Source of the DNA: Mycobacterium sp. NBC_00419
GTDB lineage: Bacteria > Actinomycetota > Actinomycetes > Mycobacteriales > Mycobacteriaceae
Length of the DNA: 64,000 nucleotides
Reading direction: 5' to 3'
Assembly: GCF_036023875.1 (NCBI RefSeq)
Contig: NZ_CP107931.1
Location: forward strand, 4,402,001 to 4,466,000
Below the pieces are notes generated by a model, which saw nothing but the letters and a program-made list of their open reading frames with translations, was not told the origin of the DNA and made no database searches. Within the stretch, counting starts at the first letter, position 1. Each line of letters opens with the position of its first letter. Below, one piece after another: positions 25,462 to 33,250 of this stretch. The translations under genes and the position numbers were made by a program.

Positions 25462-26325
25462 ATGGCAGGGCTTGACGGCAGGGTAGTGATCATCACGGGT
25501 GCGGGCGGCGGTCTGGGACGCGAGTACGCATTGCTCGCCGCCGACGAGGGCGCCCGAGTGGTGGTCAACGACCTCGGGGGCGCGCGCGACGGGTCCGGAT
25601 CCGGCCAAGCCATGGCAGACACCGTCGTCGACGAGATTCGCCAGCTCGGCGGAACCGCCTTGGCCAACTACGACAACATCGCGACCGAGGACGGCGCGCA
25701 GTCGTTGGTCGACGCGGCGGTGGCCGAGTTCGGAACAGTCGACGGCATTGTCAACAACGCGGGCATCCTGCGCGACGGCGCGTTCCACAAGATGAGCGCG
25801 GAGAACTGGGATGCGGTCCTCAAAGTCCATCTCTACGGCGGGTATTACGTCACCCGGGCGGCCTGGCCGCACCTGCGTGAAAAGAAGTTCGGCCGGATCG
25901 TGATGGCCACCTCCACGAGCGGTCTGTTCGGCAACTTCGGCCAAGCCAACTACGGGGCGGCGAAGCTCGGCCTGGTCGGGTTGATCAACACCCTGGCCAT
26001 CGAAGGCGCCAAGTACGGAATCCTGGCGAATGCCGTTGCGCCGATGGCAGCGACCCGGATGACCACCGATATCGCCCCGCCCGAGCTGCTCGAGAAGCTG
26101 CCCGCGGCCCAGGTGGCGCCCGTGGTCGGCTACCTGCTGAGTGAACAGTGCACCGACACGGCCAGCGTGTACGTCGTCGGTGGCGGAAACGTCCAGCGCG
26201 TCGCCCAGTTCCAGAACAAGGGCGTGACGTTCTCGCAGACGCCGACCGTCGACGAACTCACCGCACGCTGGTCGGAGATCTCGGATCTGTCGAATGTCGA
26301 GTTGGGCCGCAATCCGCTCGGCTGA
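25462..26325 (+). CDS. SDR-family 3-hydroxyacyl-CoA dehydrogenase (MFE-2 / 17beta-HSD type 4-like)
   Basis: A 287-residue SDR of the multifunctional-enzyme type 2 dehydrogenase group. The cofactor motif is T-G-A-G-G-G-L-G-R-E-Y-A, which with V-V-N-D-L-G-G and a Ser/Gly-rich insert is characteristic of that group; N-N-A-G-I-L-R-D and the Y-G-A-A-K catalytic pair follow. In MFE-2 systems this step oxidises (R)-3-hydroxyacyl-CoA made by a MaoC hydratase, and such a hydratase is encoded at 16558. Separated from the previous SDR by 186 bases, so it may have its own promoter. Confidence 0.88.
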   Translation: MAGLDGRVVIITGAGGGLGREYALLAADEGARVVVNDLGGARDGSGSGQAMADTVVDEIRQLGGTALANYDNIATEDGAQSLVDAAVAEFGTVDGIVNNAGILRDGAFHKMSAENWDAVLKVHLYGGYYVTRAAWPHLREKKFGRIVMATSTSGLFGNFGQANYGAAKLGLVGLINTLAIEGAKYGILANAVAPMAATRMTTDIAPPELLEKLPAAQVAPVVGYLLSEQCTDTASVYVVGGGNVQRVAQFQNKGVTFSQTPTVDELTARWSEISDLSNVELGRNPLG

Positions 26326-26379
26326 TCGACCGATGCGTCAGCCGGCTACCAGTACACCGAAGCCGAGATCCTGGGAGGG

Positions 26380-27090
26380 ATGTTGACGAAGCGAATTCTT
26401 GCGCTGTGCTCGTGGGCCGGCCCGGCGACCGTCGTGATCACGCTGATCGGCTGGCTCGTCGCCGGCGTGCTGCCCATCCCACTGGGCCCCGACAGCTCGA
26501 CTCAGGACGTCGTCGACTTCTACGGTCAGACCCGGGTGATCGCCGGAATGTCGATCGCGTCAGTGGGCATCTGCCTGGTCTTTCCGCTGATCGCGGTCAT
26601 CGGCGTGCACATGGTGCGGATGGAGGGCCGAACTCCCATCCTGACCTTCCTGCAACTGATTACGGGTGCGGCGACGGGCGTGCTCCTACTCCTGCCGATG
26701 CTGTTGATGACAATCATCGGGTTCCGGCCCGATCGCAGCCCGGAGTTGACGGTCACCCTCAACGACATCGCCTGGCTGATGTTCCTCACGCCGATCACGC
26801 CGTTCATCATCCAGAACATCGCCATCGGCGTGGCGATCCTCAACGACAAGCGCCGGACGATGCCGCGGTGGGTGGCCTTCGTCAACTTCTGGGTGGCCTT
26901 CTCGTTCCTGCCTGACCCGCTGGCCTTCTTCTTCCACAGCGGTCCCTTCGCGTGGCGCGGCATCTTCATCTTCTGGTTGGCGCTGACGACCTACGCGATC
27001 TTCCTCGTCGTGATGGGGGTCCAGTCGTACAAGCTGGTGAAGGAGTCGGCTGACGATGACGTGAGTTCTGTGTCCGTGGCAACGCGATGA
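26380..27090 (+). CDS. Polytopic membrane protein of unknown function
   Basis: A 236-residue integral membrane protein with about six hydrophobic segments (roughly residues 9-31, 52-74, 86-107, 127-148, 166-182 and 190-214). I do not recognise the family. Short charged loops such as N-D-K-R-R-T-M-P and the basic N-terminus suggest an inside N-terminus. The ribosome binding site GGAGG (26374-26378) sits only one base before ATG 26380, so the TTG at 26383 could be the true start. The stop overlaps the next ATG (ATGA), so it is coupled to the NorE-like gene; its role may be tied to that pair. Confidence 0.75.
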   Translation: MLTKRILALCSWAGPATVVITLIGWLVAGVLPIPLGPDSSTQDVVDFYGQTRVIAGMSIASVGICLVFPLIAVIGVHMVRMEGRTPILTFLQLITGAATGVLLLLPMLLMTIIGFRPDRSPELTVTLNDIAWLMFLTPITPFIIQNIAIGVAILNDKRRTMPRWVAFVNFWVAFSFLPDPLAFFFHSGPFAWRGIFIFWLALTTYAIFLVVMGVQSYKLVKESADDDVSSVSVATR

Positions 27091-27752
27091 CACCTTCCGA
27101 GCTGGACGCCGATACCACACTGCCCGAGTTCCTCGGCGGCGCGGCCGATGCCGGACCGTTGAGAGTGTCTAGGACACCTGAGGATTCGCCGGCCGGCCAC
27201 ATTCCCGGCGAGGCCGGGTTGTGGATCTTCCTGCTCGGGGACATGACGCTGTTTGCGGCGATACTGCTGGTGTTCCTCTGGGATCGACGATCGCAGCCGG
27301 AGGTCTTCACCGAGTCGGCGCACCAACTACTTCAGCCGATCGGCGCGGTCAATACGCTTGTCCTGCTGCTGAGCTCGTATCTGGTGGTGCGTGCGCTGGC
27401 TGCTCATCGCGGCGGCGATCATGCCCTGGCCCGGCGTTTGGTCAGCGGCGCCATCGGCTGCGCCGCGACGTTCGGCGCCCTCAAGGCGGTCGAATACACC
27501 AGCGAGATCTCCGCCGGTCACACGCCGGTATCGGGAACCTTCTTCACCTTCTACTTCATCCTCACCGGCCTGCACCTGCTCCATGTCGTGGTCGGTTCGG
27601 CACTCCTGCTGGTATGGCGAAGCGCGCTCGGCCGCCAGCGTCCTTGGTCGACGGCACAGGGGCTCAGCGAGGGGATCGCGTGTTACTGGCACATGGTCGA
27701 TCTGCTGTGGATCGCGATCTTCGCGATCGTCTACCTGGTGAGCGCAGAGTGA
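27087..27752 (+). CDS. Cytochrome c oxidase subunit III family protein (NorE-like)
   Basis: A 221-residue membrane protein of the heme-copper oxidase subunit III superfamily, short (five-helix) form as in NorE. Hydrophobic segments lie near residues 45-66, 86-107, 117-136, 148-174 and 196-218. The superfamily motifs F-T-F-Y-F-I-L-T-G-L-H-x-x-H-V and C-Y-W-H-M-V-D-L-L-W-I-A-I-F are intact. Its partner with a subunit IV-like fold follows directly, but no oxidase subunit I or II lies in the window, so this is not part of a respiratory oxidase operon. Comparable NorE/NorF pairs without catalytic subunit occur near catabolic genes; their function is not known to me. Confidence 0.85.
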   Translation: MTPSELDADTTLPEFLGGAADAGPLRVSRTPEDSPAGHIPGEAGLWIFLLGDMTLFAAILLVFLWDRRSQPEVFTESAHQLLQPIGAVNTLVLLLSSYLVVRALAAHRGGDHALARRLVSGAIGCAATFGALKAVEYTSEISAGHTPVSGTFFTFYFILTGLHLLHVVVGSALLLVWRSALGRQRPWSTAQGLSEGIACYWHMVDLLWIAIFAIVYLVSAE

Positions 27753-27760
27753 GGGCCAGC

Positions 27761-28021
27761 ATGCCGTCGCGGGTCACCGGAGTCTTCGCCGGCTTGGTCC
27801 TCGCGACCTGCCTCACCTGGTGGCTCGGCAGCGGATCGTCAGTGCTGGGTGGCGGTTTCGAGGTTGCCGCGACGCTGACCATTCTGATCGCCTTCGTGAA
27901 GATCTTCTTCATCGGTTCCGATTTCATGGAGCTGCGCGCCGCTCCCGCCATCTTGAAAGCGGTCTTCTCCATCTGGGTTGTCGTGGTCGCCGCAGCGGCA
28001 GTCACATTGGTCGTCATCTGA
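27761..28021 (+). CDS. Cytochrome c oxidase subunit IV-like / NorF-like membrane protein
   Basis: An 86-residue protein with three hydrophobic helices (about residues 6-25, 30-48 and 60-84), in the prokaryotic subunit IV/NorF size and pattern, including F-V-K-I-F-F-I-G-S-D-F-M-E-L-R. GAGGG five bases upstream supports ATG 27761; a GTG at 27749 forms a GTGA overlap with the previous stop and would add four residues. It completes an orphan NorE/NorF-like pair. Confidence 0.75.
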   Translation: MPSRVTGVFAGLVLATCLTWWLGSGSSVLGGGFEVAATLTILIAFVKIFFIGSDFMELRAAPAILKAVFSIWVVVVAAAAVTLVVI

Positions 28022-28030
28022 CATGCCCGC

Positions 28031-28846
28031 ATGAGCAACGATACGGATGCGTTCACCCTCGCGCGCACCCTGCTGTTCGTGCCGGGCGACCGGCCAGGCC
28101 GCTTCGACAAGGCCGTGGCATCCGGTGCGGACGGTGTCATCCTGGACCTCGAAGACGCGGTGGCCGCGTCGAACAAGGATGATGCGCGATCGCGGGTCGT
28201 CCAATGGCTTACCGGGGGCCCGGCCGCCGTGGTGCGCATCAACGCCGTCGAGACACCATGGTTCGCCGACGATCTGGCGGCGCTGCGGGGCTGCGGCTGC
28301 ACCATCATGCTTCCGAAGGCGTCGGCTGACGGTATCGAGGCCGTCGGCGCGGTACTCGGTGAACAGACCCCGGTGATTGCGCTCGTCGAGACCGCCGCAG
28401 GCGTGCTGGCGGCAGCGTCGATCTGCGCCGTCCCGCACGTGATCCGAGTTGCCTTCGGCAGCATCGACTTCAGCACCGAGCTCGGGGTGGCGGCTCAGGA
28501 TCGCGAAGCACTTCTGCACGCGCGGTCGGTCCTGGTTCTGGCCTCGGTCGCGGCCGGTCTGGCGCCGCCGCTGGACGGCGTGACGACCGATCTGACAAGC
28601 GGTGAGCCCGCACGTGCTGATGCCGCGTACGCCTCGCGGTTGGGCTTCACCGGCAAGATGTGCATCCACCCGACCCAGGTCGAACCCGTCAACTCCGCTT
28701 TCGAGCCGGATCTTGCGCAACTTGATTGGGCACGAACGGTTTTGGCGGGCTCTGCGGACGGAGCGGCCAAGGTTGACGGCCATATGGTCGATGCCCCGGT
28801 GCTGGAGCGGGCTCGGCGCCTGCTTGCTCGATCGCGAACTGCATAG
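28031..28846 (+). CDS. HpcH/HpaI aldolase / citrate lyase beta (CitE)-family lyase
   Basis: A 271-residue TIM-barrel lyase of the CitE/malyl-CoA lyase family. The N-terminal motif R-T-L-L-F-V-P-G-D-R-P is typical; D-L-E-D-A-V lies at 39-44, and the Mg ligands are Glu120 in A-L-V-E-T-A-A-G and Asp146 in F-G-S-I-D-F. K-M-C-I-H-P-T-Q is the conserved C-terminal segment. Members split or form (3S)-malyl-, citramalyl- or related acyl-CoAs. Stand-alone occurrence at the end of a catabolic operon suggests retro-Claisen cleavage of a branched hydroxyacyl-CoA (inference). It starts 9 bases after the NorF-like gene. Confidence 0.87.
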   Translation: MSNDTDAFTLARTLLFVPGDRPGRFDKAVASGADGVILDLEDAVAASNKDDARSRVVQWLTGGPAAVVRINAVETPWFADDLAALRGCGCTIMLPKASADGIEAVGAVLGEQTPVIALVETAAGVLAAASICAVPHVIRVAFGSIDFSTELGVAAQDREALLHARSVLVLASVAAGLAPPLDGVTTDLTSGEPARADAAYASRLGFTGKMCIHPTQVEPVNSAFEPDLAQLDWARTVLAGSADGAAKVDGHMVDAPVLERARRLLARSRTA

Positions 28847-28932
28847 TTCTGCGAGTACCGGTGGACCGGCAGGGGCCATAGCGCCTCCGGCCGGTGACGT
28901 TTGGGCCTCAGGCGCCGTGCAGCAGGGGCGTG

Positions 28933-30087
28933 CTAGTTACCTGAGGCGATCTCGCGCCCGATGATCTCTTTCATGATCTCGGTCGTGCCGCCGTAGATCG
29001 TCTGGATCCGAGTATCGACGTAGGCGCGGCCCACCGCGTATTCGGCCATGTAACCGTATCCGCCGTGCAGCTGCAGGCACCGGTCGATCACGCGCTTCTG
29101 AAGTTCGCTGATGAACCACTTGCCTTTGGCTGCATCGGTTGGTGTCAACTCGCCGGCGTTATAGGCCAGTACCGACTTGTCGACGTATGCCTCCGCGATG
29201 TCGATCTCGGTTGCCATATCGGCGAGTTCGAACCGGATGTGCTGATTTGCGGTCAGTGGCTTGCCGAAGGCGTTGCGCTGGCGGCAGTACTCGGCGGTGA
29301 TGTCGAAGATCGCTCGGGTGGTGGCCATCGCCTTCGCCGATACTCCGAGGCGCTCGCGGGGGAGGTGGCTCATGAGGTACTGCAACCCGCGACCTTCCTC
29401 GCCCAGCATGTTCTTCGCCGGTACGACGGCATTGTTGAAGAACAGTTCGGCGGTGTCCTGCGCGGGCAGCCCGATCTTCTCCAGCTGACGGCCGCGCTCG
29501 AAGCCGGGGGTGTCCCGCTCGACCACGAATAGGCTGAGATCTCCTGAGCCGCCGTCGTTTCCGGTCCGGGCAGCCAGGACGACGAGATCGGACATGATGC
29601 CGCTGGAGATGAATGTCTTCTGGCCGTTGATGATGTAGTTGTCGCCGTCGCGCTTGGCGGTCGTACGGATACCCCGCAGATCGCTTCCCGTGCCGGGCTC
29701 GGTCATCGCCAGTGCGCCGATGATCTCGCCGGAGGCAAACCCCGGCAGCCAGCGCTGCTTCTGCTCGTCAGTGGTGAGATCGAGCAGGTAGTGCAACACC
29801 AGATCGTCTTGCAGGCTGACCGTCAGCCCGAAGGACAGTGCGTTGATCCGGGCGACCTCCTCGCACACGATCATCCGGTAGCGGTAGTCCGCCTCCCCGG
29901 CACCGCCGTAGGCCTCACCGACCTGCAGCGCGTAGATCCCCGCCTTGGCGGCCCTGGCGAAGACCTCGCGGTCGATCCAGTGCTGGCGATCCCACTCGTC
30001 CCTGTGGGGCTCGACTTCACGGGCCAGGAACTCCCGCACTGTCTCGCGGTAGGCCTCGTGATCGGCGTCGTACAGCGTGCGCTTCAT
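28933..30087 (-). CDS. Acyl-CoA dehydrogenase (FadE type)
   Basis: A 384-residue acyl-CoA dehydrogenase. Flavin motif A-L-A-M-T-E-P-G-T-G-S-D-L lies near residue 125, and the C-terminal region has L-H-G-G-Y-G-Y-M-A-E-Y followed by I-Y-G-G-T-T-E-I-M-K, where the Glu is the expected catalytic base. The N-terminus (Y-R-E-T-V-R-E-F-L-A-R-E-V) is typical of FadE proteins. It starts two bases after the FadA6-like thiolase stop, so it is the second gene of that operon under operator-like site 6. Confidence 0.93.
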   Translation of the reverse strand: MKRTLYDADHEAYRETVREFLAREVEPHRDEWDRQHWIDREVFARAAKAGIYALQVGEAYGGAGEADYRYRMIVCEEVARINALSFGLTVSLQDDLVLHYLLDLTTDEQKQRWLPGFASGEIIGALAMTEPGTGSDLRGIRTTAKRDGDNYIINGQKTFISSGIMSDLVVLAARTGNDGGSGDLSLFVVERDTPGFERGRQLEKIGLPAQDTAELFFNNAVVPAKNMLGEEGRGLQYLMSHLPRERLGVSAKAMATTRAIFDITAEYCRQRNAFGKPLTANQHIRFELADMATEIDIAEAYVDKSVLAYNAGELTPTDAAKGKWFISELQKRVIDRCLQLHGGYGYMAEYAVGRAYVDTRIQTIYGGTTEIMKEIIGREIASGN

Positions 30088-30089
30088 GC

Positions 30090-31241
30090 TCAGAGCCGTT
30101 CGATGATCGTCACGTTGGCCTGTCCGCCGCCCTCACACATGGTCTGCAGGCCGTACCGGCCGCCGGTGCGCTCGAGCTCGTGCAGCAGCGAGGTCATGAG
30201 CCGGGCGCCGGTGCACCCGATCGGGTGTCCGAGGGCGATCGCACCGCCGTTGGGGTTGACCCGCTTGGGGTCAGCACCCAGTTCGGCGATCCACGCCAAC
30301 ACGACAGGCGCGAATGCCTCGTTGATCTCGACGGCGTCGATGTCGTCGATCGACATACCGGCCCGCTTGAGGGCGTGCTGGGTCGCGGGGATCGGTGCGG
30401 ACAACATCATCACCGGATCGGCGCCGCGTACCGACATGTGGTGGACGCGGGCACGGGGTGTGAGGCCGAAGCGATCGACGGCATCTTGCGAGGCGATCAA
30501 CAGCGCGGCAGCGCCGTCGGAGATCTGGCTGGCGACGGCAGCGGTCAGCACACCGTCTTCGGTCAGGGTGGCCAGGGTGGCCATCTTCTCCATCGAGGTG
30601 TTGGCGCGTGGGCCCTCGTCGACGGAAATGCCGGCATACGGGGAGATTTCGCGTTCGAAGTAGCCGTTGGCAATGGCGGCGAGCGCTCGCTGATGGCTTT
30701 CCAGTGCGAAGCGCTCGTTGTCCTCACGGCTCAGGTTCCAATGGCTGGCGATCATCTCGGCACCACGGAACTGCGAGATCTCCTGGTCGCCGAAACGCTC
30801 CTGCCAACCCCGGCATCCGGTCCACGGGTCGGTGCTGCCGAACGGCTCGCCGGCGCCGAAGGCGCTCAGGATGGGGTACTGGCTCATCTTCTGAACACCG
30901 CCGGCCACGATGAGATCCGAGGTGCCGCTCATGACGGCCTGGGCGGCGAAGTGCACGGCTTGTTGGGCCGATCCGCACTGCCGATCGATCGTGACGCCGG
31001 GCACGGACTCCGGCAGGCCGGCTGCGAGGGCGGCGGTCCGGGCGATGTCACCGGCCTGGGCGCCGATGTTGTCCAGACAGCCGAGGATGACGTCGTCGAT
31101 CGCGGCGGGGTCGACATCATGGCGGCCGACGACCGTCTTGATGACATGTGCCGCCATGTCGGCGGGGTGTTCGGCGGCGAATCCGCCGTTTCTCTTGCCG
31201 ACGGCGGTGCGGACGGCATCAACGATGAAGGCTTCAGGCAT
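30090..31241 (-). CDS. Thiolase, FadA6-like acetyl-CoA acetyltransferase
   Basis: A 383-residue thiolase. Cys89 in D-R-Q-C-G-S-A-Q-Q is the nucleophile; His339 in G-H-P-I-G-C-T-G and Cys369 in M-C-E-G-G-G-Q-A complete the site. From memory, the sequence resembles FadA6 of the M. tuberculosis KstR2 regulon (same Q-A-G-D/N-I-A-R, D-Q-E-I-S-Q-F-R-G and P-N-G-G-A-I-A-L-G-H-P blocks), which works in degradation of steroid rings C and D; sequence alone does not prove that substrate here. No ribosome binding site precedes ATG 31241, and a TAGATT hexamer ends six bases before it, so the mRNA may be leaderless. Confidence 0.9.
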   Translation of the reverse strand: MPEAFIVDAVRTAVGKRNGGFAAEHPADMAAHVIKTVVGRHDVDPAAIDDVILGCLDNIGAQAGDIARTAALAAGLPESVPGVTIDRQCGSAQQAVHFAAQAVMSGTSDLIVAGGVQKMSQYPILSAFGAGEPFGSTDPWTGCRGWQERFGDQEISQFRGAEMIASHWNLSREDNERFALESHQRALAAIANGYFEREISPYAGISVDEGPRANTSMEKMATLATLTEDGVLTAAVASQISDGAAALLIASQDAVDRFGLTPRARVHHMSVRGADPVMMLSAPIPATQHALKRAGMSIDDIDAVEINEAFAPVVLAWIAELGADPKRVNPNGGAIALGHPIGCTGARLMTSLLHELERTGGRYGLQTMCEGGGQANVTIIERL

Positions 31242-31247
31242 GCCAAG

Positions 31248-31253
31248 AATCTA
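31248..31253 (-). promoter_or_regulatory. -10 hexamer TAGATT of a probable leaderless promoter
   Basis: On the minus strand TAGATT is followed after six bases by ATG 31241. With a start point 7 bases downstream the message would begin at the start codon. The missing Shine-Dalgarno sequence fits. Confidence 0.45.
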
Positions 31254-31265
31254 ACATAAATTCGA
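31250..31265 (-). promoter_or_regulatory. Operator-like palindrome, site 6 (thiolase-FadE promoter)
   Basis: TCTAACATAAATTCGA matches TYTAAY-N4-RTTARA at 11 of 12 positions. It ends 8 bases from the thiolase start, on top of the likely -10. Confidence 0.6.
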
Positions 31266-31308
31266 AAATAATCGAAAGGTGCCGCCGACAGGGGACAGGG
31301 GTACGGCC

Positions 31309-31974
31309 TCAACCGCTGGCGGCGGGCGCACCGTCCCCCTGGCGCTCAGGCAACAGTGCGTGTTTGATCAACTTCTGCGCAGTCTCGACGAGGGCGTCCA
31401 GGGGCGTCCGACCCGGGTCCCACCACTCGGCGGCCCAGTTGAGGGCGCCCATCACCAGCATCTGAGTGATGCGGAGGTCGAGGTCGGCGCGCAACGCTCC
31501 CGCGCCCGCCGCCTCATCGAGAAGTTGGCGCCAGATGGCGCCGTACTGGGCGCCGGCTTCGTCGGCGCGAATCCGTAGCCGCTCAGGAATCTGACCGTGG
31601 TTGCGGATCGAAGCTGTTGTGTAATAGGAGATTTCCAGCTCATGGCGCAGATGAGCCTCCGCCGCGGCCAGGATCCTGTCGATGGCTGCGGTGCCGGGTC
31701 GCAGCGCGTCCAGCGTGGATACGAGATGCTCCCGCATATCGGCCAGGCCGCATGCCATGACTTCTTCGATGAGGTCGTCGCGTGAGGCAAAGTAGTAGTA
31801 GATCGCAGGGGCCTGTATCCCGGCCTGCTGGGCTACATCTGACAGTCGGGTTCCGCTGTAGCCCTTTTCACTGAGGAGCTGGGCGGTGGCGTCGAGGATC
31901 CTACGTCGGGTGCGGGCGTACTTCCTATCGCCCGCAGCTGCCCCGGCCTCCGATTCGCGCCGTCTACGTGCCAT
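31309..31974 (-). CDS. TetR-family regulator, paralogue A of a pair
   Basis: A 221-residue TetR protein. A basic N-terminal arm precedes the helix-turn-helix: R-R-R-I-L-D-A-T-A-Q-L-L, then L-S-D-V-A-Q-Q-A-G-I and the recognition helix Q-A-P-A-I-Y-Y-Y-F. The recognition helix and the next block (R-D/E-D-L-I-E-E-V-M) are essentially the same in the TetR at 35879-36544, and similarity continues through the ligand domain (A-E-A-H-L-R-H-x-L-E-I-S-x-Y-T-T-A-S-I-R-N and Q-M-L-V-x-G-A-L-N-W). It follows the SDR gene by 35 bases on the same strand; that operon carries a perfect copy of the shared palindrome (site 8), which would allow autoregulation. Confidence 0.9.
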   Translation of the reverse strand: MARRRRESEAGAAAGDRKYARTRRRILDATAQLLSEKGYSGTRLSDVAQQAGIQAPAIYYYFASRDDLIEEVMACGLADMREHLVSTLDALRPGTAAIDRILAAAEAHLRHELEISYYTTASIRNHGQIPERLRIRADEAGAQYGAIWRQLLDEAAGAGALRADLDLRITQMLVMGALNWAAEWWDPGRTPLDALVETAQKLIKHALLPERQGDGAPAASG

Positions 31975-32009
31975 CGGTCAGGCGCTCCCCGCCAGCACGC
32001 GTGACGCGA

Positions 32010-32807
32010 TCACGGCATGGTGTACCCACCGCTGACCGAGATCAGCTGACCGGTCACCTGGCGGGCGGCCACGGGGGAGGAAAACCACAGCACCGCGCGG
32101 CCAACGTCATCCGCGGTCGTCAGCCGTCGGGTCGGCGTGTCCTTGAGCATGAAGTCGATCTGCTTGGGATTGAACACCTCATCCGAACCGACGGACCAAA
32201 GACTGCTTGCACCAACGGCATCGGGACCGTCGGGCATGACGAGGCCGGGGCAGACGATATTGGAACGGATGCCGTGGCGGCCGTGCTCGCGGGCGGTCGT
32301 TCGGGCAAGCGCCACCATCGCGGCCTTCGATGCACCGTAGATCCCCTGGCGGATCTGGCCGAATGCTGCGTCACTGGCGATGAACACAATGGATCCGCCG
32401 CCCGCATCCTTCATCGGGCCGAGAGCTGCCTGGGTGGCGGACACCGCCGAGAAGAAGTTGACCTCGACGGTGCGTTGCCACTTGTCACGGTCGGTGTCGG
32501 TAGCGATGAAGCCGGGTACGGACCACCCGGCGTTGTTCACCAGAACGTCGATTCCGCCCCACGTGTCGACGGCCCGGCCGATCGCCTGATCTGCCCCGTC
32601 GGGGGTGGTGAGGTCGGCGATCGCCAGCTCGACGGCTGCGGCGCCCCGCTCGAGTGCCTCGGCCCGCACCTTTTCGGCTTGGGCTTGATCGATGTCGCTG
32701 ATGATGATTCGCGATCCCTCGCCGGCGAACTGGTGCACGATCCCGCGTCCGATGTTCGACGCGCCGCCGGTGACGACGACGCGGGCATTGCTTAGTCCCA
32801 GGTCCAT
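32010..32807 (-). CDS. Short-chain dehydrogenase/reductase (SDR)
   Basis: A 265-residue classical SDR. Cofactor motif T-G-G-A-S-N-I-G-R-G at about 14-23, V-N-N-A-G-W at about 90, catalytic Ser in F-I-A-S-D-A-A and the pair Y-G-A-S-K. C-terminal V-S-G-G-Y-T is the usual end. AGAGGAAAG supports the start. It is the first gene of the SDR-TetR unit and is divergent from the ferredoxin gene, with operator-like sites on both promoters. Confidence 0.9.
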   Translation of the reverse strand: MDLGLSNARVVVTGGASNIGRGIVHQFAGEGSRIIISDIDQAQAEKVRAEALERGAAAVELAIADLTTPDGADQAIGRAVDTWGGIDVLVNNAGWSVPGFIATDTDRDKWQRTVEVNFFSAVSATQAALGPMKDAGGGSIVFIASDAAFGQIRQGIYGASKAAMVALARTTAREHGRHGIRSNIVCPGLVMPDGPDAVGASSLWSVGSDEVFNPKQIDFMLKDTPTRRLTTADDVGRAVLWFSSPVAARQVTGQLISVSGGYTMP

Positions 32808-32871
32808 TGGTCTTTCCTCTCATCACACCGGTAGCGGTGGCTGCTCGTGCGGCGCACCGGCTACCAGAAAC

Positions 32872-32887
32872 TTTAACGCGAGTTAGA
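32872..32887 (-). promoter_or_regulatory. Operator-like palindrome, site 8 (SDR-TetR promoter), perfect match
   Basis: TTTAACGCGAGTTAGA matches all 12 defined positions, with near-complete dyad symmetry. It lies 64 bases upstream of the SDR start. Confidence 0.65.
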
Positions 32888-32934
32888 AAGAAGCCGTGGG
32901 GAATTGTCCCGTAGCCTCGCGGGCACTGCCGACC

Positions 32935-32963
32935 TTGACAGTGCCGCAGCAATATTTTAATGT
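32935..32963 (+). promoter_or_regulatory. Strong promoter of the ferredoxin operon
   Basis: TTGACA (32935-32940), 17-base spacer and TAATGT (32958-32963). The -35 is a perfect consensus hexamer. Operator-like site 7 covers the -10. Confidence 0.6.
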
Positions 32964-32971
32964 TCGTTAGA
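32956..32971 (+). promoter_or_regulatory. Operator-like palindrome, site 7 (ferredoxin promoter), perfect match
   Basis: TTTAATGTTCGTTAGA matches all 12 defined positions and overlaps the -10 hexamer of the ferredoxin promoter, as expected for a repressor site. Confidence 0.65.
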
Positions 32972-33032
32972 TAATGTACAGCGGCCGCATCGGTCAGTAG
33001 TTGATAGCCACCGCCAAGCAGCAGGAGGGCGC

Positions 33033-33224
33033 ATGAAGGTCGTCGTGGATTTCACCAAGTGCACGGGTCTGGGTATCTGCGAGTCCATGGCCCCAGAGTT
33101 CTTCGAGGTGAACGACGACGGTGACCTCGTCCTGCTGAAAGACGCCATCTCTGACGATGAGTTGCAGTCCGTCGAGGAGGCTGTCTCGGGTTGCCCGACC
33201 GAAGCCCTTCGAATCGAACGCTGA
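33033..33224 (+). CDS. 3Fe-4S ferredoxin (P450-type)
   Basis: A 63-residue soluble ferredoxin. The cluster ligands are Cys10 and Cys16 in C-T-G-L-G-I-C and Cys54 in G-C-P-T-E-A-L. Only three Cys ligate, so a 3Fe-4S cluster is expected. At the variable position of the C-x2-?-x2-C motif, where many mycobacterial ferredoxins have His or Ala, this one has Leu. GGAGG precedes ATG 33033. The ferredoxin reductase follows after 26 bases, and the P450 at 23219-24475 is the obvious electron acceptor in the window. Confidence 0.92.
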   Translation: MKVVVDFTKCTGLGICESMAPEFFEVNDDGDLVLLKDAISDDELQSVEEAVSGCPTEALRIER

Positions 33225-33250
33225 ATGCACCGCGGGCACGGGATCATTCG

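Noticed and set aside
28847..28932. Hairpin between the convergent CitE and FadE genes
   Set aside because: Stems around 28858-28895 have mismatches and no clear loop; not strong enough to list as a terminator.
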